DNA of 6,482 nucleotides from Candidatus Parcubacteria bacterium (lineage in GTDB: Bacteria > Patescibacteriota > Minisyncoccia > Phycocordibacterales > Zambryskibacteraceae): positions 1-6,482 of the forward strand of contig JAIFWL010000022.1 of NCBI GenBank assembly GCA_019661845.1, written 5' to 3'. The notes under the pieces are model-generated. The model had not been told where the DNA came from, did not search any database, and saw nothing but the letters and a program-made list of their open reading frames with translations. This document shows, piece after piece, positions 4,554-6,482 of this stretch; the stretch's first letter is position 1, and the number at the start of each line of letters is the position of its first letter. The translations under genes were made by a program, and so were the position numbers.

Positions 4554-6329
4554 ATGGAAATAAGGAATATTGCAATTATTGCTCACGTCGACCACGGGAA
4601 GACCACTCTGACCGATGCTTTGATGCGCCAGACTGGTATGGTGGAAGAGGGAGTGAGCATGGACTCAAACGCCCTTGAGCAGGAGCGTGGTATTACCATC
4701 TACTCGAAGAACACCTCGATCTTCTACAAGGATACAAAGATCAATATCGTAGACACCCCAGGCCACTCAGACTTCGGCTCTGAAGTGGAGCGCGTACTCC
4801 GCTCTATTGATACGGTCTTACTTGTAGTTGATGCGCAAGAGGGCCCCATGCCACAAACTCGCTTCGTTTTGAAGAAGTCACTAGAGCTCGGCCTTAAGCC
4901 CATCGTAGTGGTGAATAAAATAGACAAGCCAGCAGCAAGGCCAGAGGTTGTGCACGAAATGGTTCTAGAACTCTTCCTCGAGCTTGGTGCCGACAACGAT
5001 CAGATCGACTTCCCTACTGTCTACGCCATTGGTCGTGAGGGAGTAGCTATGAAGAACTTAGGTGATGAGAGGAAGGATCTCTCTCCACTCTTAGATGTTG
5101 TGTTAGAGAAGGTTCCTCCAGCAAATACTGGTGAAGCTGAGGCTCTTCCCCTCCGTGCGCAGCCCTTCAACTTGGCCTACGACAACTTCCTCGGTCGCCT
5201 TGCTATCTCACGCATTTATGAAGGCAAGATCAAGAATGGTCAGGAAGTGTTTGTGAATGGTAAGAAGTCTAAGATTACCAAACTCTTCACCTTCGAAGGA
5301 GTAAGCAGGAAGGAAGTGGAAGAGGCTTCCGCAGGAGACATTTGTATGATTGCCGGAATCCCAGACATTTATATTGGAGACACTATTTCAAACACAGTTG
5401 ATGCTACGCCACTTCCAAGCATCAAGGTAGATGAGCCAACTATTTCCCTAAACTTCTTAGTCAACAACTCTCCCTTCGCAGGACGTGAGGGTAAGTTCGT
5501 TACTGGTCGCCAAATCCGCGAGAGGTTAGAGCGCGAGCTTGAGGTCAATGTGGGTCTCAAGGTGGACTTCTCCACCGACGCATACTACACCGTCTCTGGT
5601 CGTGGTGAACTCCACATTGCCATCTTGTGTGAGAACATGCGTCGAGAGGGTTTCGAGCTCCAAGTCTCTCAACCTCACGCCATTCTCAAGGAAGAGAACG
5701 GGGTAAAGACCGAACCATTCGAAGAAGTGGTGATAGATGTACCCGATGAGCACCAAGGTGCCGTCATTTCTGCACTCAACACTCGCAAGGCCCAGCTCAT
5801 GGATATGAAGAGTGAGAACAACCACACCCGTCTCATCTTCGAAGCGCCTACTCGAGGCCTTTTAGGTTACAGAGGTGAGTTCGTCGTGGCTACTAAGGGC
5901 CTTGGCATCTTCTCCTCCCGCTTCACCGGATTTAAAAATTACGCAGGCGCCATTGATCACCACGATGTCGGCGCCATGATCTCCATGGAGAATGGTAAAT
6001 GCCTCGCATTCTCCCTCGACAACCTCCAGCAACGCGGAGTCTTATATGTAGAACCGGGTGATGAAGTGTACGCAGGACAAGTTATCGGCAATGCTGTTAA
6101 AGGTGAGGACATGTATGTAAACCCAACCAAGGGTAAGCAACTCACCAACATGCGTGCGTCAGGCTCTGACGAGGGCATCTTCCTCGTACCTGCTTTCAAA
6201 CTCGATATCGAACGCTCAATGGAAATTATGAATGAAGATGAATATATTGAAATCACTCCTAAGTCCGTGCGCCTACGCAAAGTACTTTTGACCCAATCCG
6301 ATCGCAACAAAGCGCAGAAGAAGGGTTAA
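4554..6329 (+). CDS. typA: Translational GTPase TypA/BipA
   Basis: The 591-residue protein is full length for the family (usually about 600-615). G motifs in order are AHVDHGKT (10-17), RGIT of switch I (45-48), DTPGH (67-71) and NKID (121-124). The beta-barrel, EF-G-like domain III (RGELHIAILCENMRREGFE) and domain V (LLGYRGEF) follow. The TypA-specific C-terminal domain has NLQQRGVLYVEPGDEVYAG and NMRASGSDEGI. TypA is a ribosome-binding GTPase that aids 50S assembly and stress or cold adaptation in well-studied bacteria. The G5 region reads YAIGREG (157-163), where E. coli BipA has a YASALNG-like sequence, so the usual SA pair is changed. There is no Shine-Dalgarno; a stable hairpin ends 7 nt before the ATG. 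The start is fixed by the conserved MEIRNIAIIAHVDHGK terminus. No terminator hairpin is seen after the stop. Confidence 0.97.
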   Translation: MEIRNIAIIAHVDHGKTTLTDALMRQTGMVEEGVSMDSNALEQERGITIYSKNTSIFYKDTKINIVDTPGHSDFGSEVERVLRSIDTVLLVVDAQEGPMPQTRFVLKKSLELGLKPIVVVNKIDKPAARPEVVHEMVLELFLELGADNDQIDFPTVYAIGREGVAMKNLGDERKDLSPLLDVVLEKVPPANTGEAEALPLRAQPFNLAYDNFLGRLAISRIYEGKIKNGQEVFVNGKKSKITKLFTFEGVSRKEVEEASAGDICMIAGIPDIYIGDTISNTVDATPLPSIKVDEPTISLNFLVNNSPFAGREGKFVTGRQIRERLERELEVNVGLKVDFSTDAYYTVSGRGELHIAILCENMRREGFELQVSQPHAILKEENGVKTEPFEEVVIDVPDEHQGAVISALNTRKAQLMDMKSENNHTRLIFEAPTRGLLGYRGEFVVATKGLGIFSSRFTGFKNYAGAIDHHDVGAMISMENGKCLAFSLDNLQQRGVLYVEPGDEVYAGQVIGNAVKGEDMYVNPTKGKQLTNMRASGSDEGIFLVPAFKLDIERSMEIMNEDEYIEITPKSVRLRKVLLTQSDRNKAQKKG

Positions 6330-6355
6330 GGTGAAATAAAATAATTTCTACTCTA

Positions 6356-6381
6356 CCAAACTTGACAAAAGTAATGTTTGG
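6356..6381 (+). promoter_or_regulatory. Inverted repeat around a -35 box, possible operator
   Basis: CCAAAC (6356-6361) and GTTTGG (6376-6381) are perfect inverted copies 14 nt apart and enclose the TTGACA -35 box at 6362-6367. An operator bound by a dimeric repressor would fit. The arms are short, so chance is possible. Confidence 0.3.
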
Positions 6382-6390
6382 GTGTATTAT
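6362..6390 (+). promoter_or_regulatory. Strong promoter of the gene at the right edge
   Basis: A perfect TTGACA (6362-6367), a 17-nt spacer and TATTAT (6385-6390, 5/6 match). The predicted start near 6397 is at the Shine-Dalgarno itself, so the leader would be about 10 nt. Confidence 0.8.
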
Positions 6391-6406
6391 ATAAAAAGGA
6401 GGGCAC

Positions 6407-6482
6407 ATGGATGTATTAAGATTCTTTGGGGTGGCAATTCAAACCGCCATCCCCACTCAAATGCTCTTGATCTTCCTTCCTC
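6407..6482 (+). CDS. 5' end of an unidentified gene, cut by the window edge
   Basis: ATG 6407 is preceded by AGGAGG (6397-6402, spacing 4 nt) and a strong promoter. The frame stays open for 25 codons to the end of the window. The visible product starts MDVLRFFGVAIQTAIP and becomes hydrophobic (QMLLIFLP), which suggests a membrane segment or signal, but too little is present to name a family. A second ATG at 6411 reaches a stop after two codons and is not used. Promoter and Shine-Dalgarno are much stronger than those of the neighbouring housekeeping genes. Confidence 0.6.
   Translation, partial: MDVLRFFGVAIQTAIPTQMLLIFLP

Noticed and set aside
4724..6310. Minus-strand frames opposite typA
   Set aside because: All lie antisense to a highly conserved gene, and their Ser/Arg/Thr-rich composition is typical of shadow frames.
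6433..6451. Possible hairpin inside the gene at the right edge (GGTGGC with GCCATC)
   Set aside because: It lies in coding sequence, has a G-U pair and a 10-nt loop and no T-tract; no role can be supported.

Overview
The window looks like a piece of a compact, reduced bacterial genome, most likely from the Candidate Phyla Radiation (Patescibacteria, Parcubacteria-like). This is an inference. It rests on tight gene packing, several genes without a Shine-Dalgarno sequence, a tRNA gene with no encoded CCA, a small membrane-anchored protein of a type I associate with that group, and moderate GC. TGA is used as a stop, so the standard bacterial code fits. No plasmid or phage hallmark gene and no integrase is present.

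Layout, left to right. (1) Positions 43-153 hold a promoter and a complete tRNA-Asn(GTT). (2) Positions 154-274 are a GC-rich, foldable trailer with two degenerate copies of the tRNA 3' end. (3) Positions 338-1625 are a two-gene cassette: a radical SAM enzyme with a CX3CX2C cluster motif, then after 13 nt a well-translated 23-residue, strongly basic peptide, closed by a strong terminator. (4) Positions 1665-3454 carry a likely operon of a PhnB-like VOC protein and an FAD-dependent DAO-family oxidoreductase. (5) On the minus strand, positions 3434-3638 hold a small 50-residue, highly charged protein and its terminator. (6) Positions 3734-3962 hold a strong promoter, a rod-shaped RNA with a central bubble (a 6S-like candidate), and an unusual duplicated hairpin. 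(7) Positions 3977-4498 encode a single-pass membrane-anchored protein whose mRNA appears leaderless. (8) Positions 4554-6329 encode the translational GTPase TypA/BipA, with a hairpin almost touching its start codon. (9) Position 6407 to the end is the start of another gene behind a textbook promoter and Shine-Dalgarno.

Two loci are the best candidates for something undescribed. The first is the tRNA-linked radical SAM plus tiny lysine/proline-rich peptide cassette, which has the gene logic of a peptide-modifying (RiPP-like) system but matches no class I recognise. The second is the independent RNA gene at about 3769-3924, whose fold resembles 6S RNA and whose terminator region carries mutually exclusive hairpins. 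The remaining genes are housekeeping or general metabolic and do not obviously cooperate with either.
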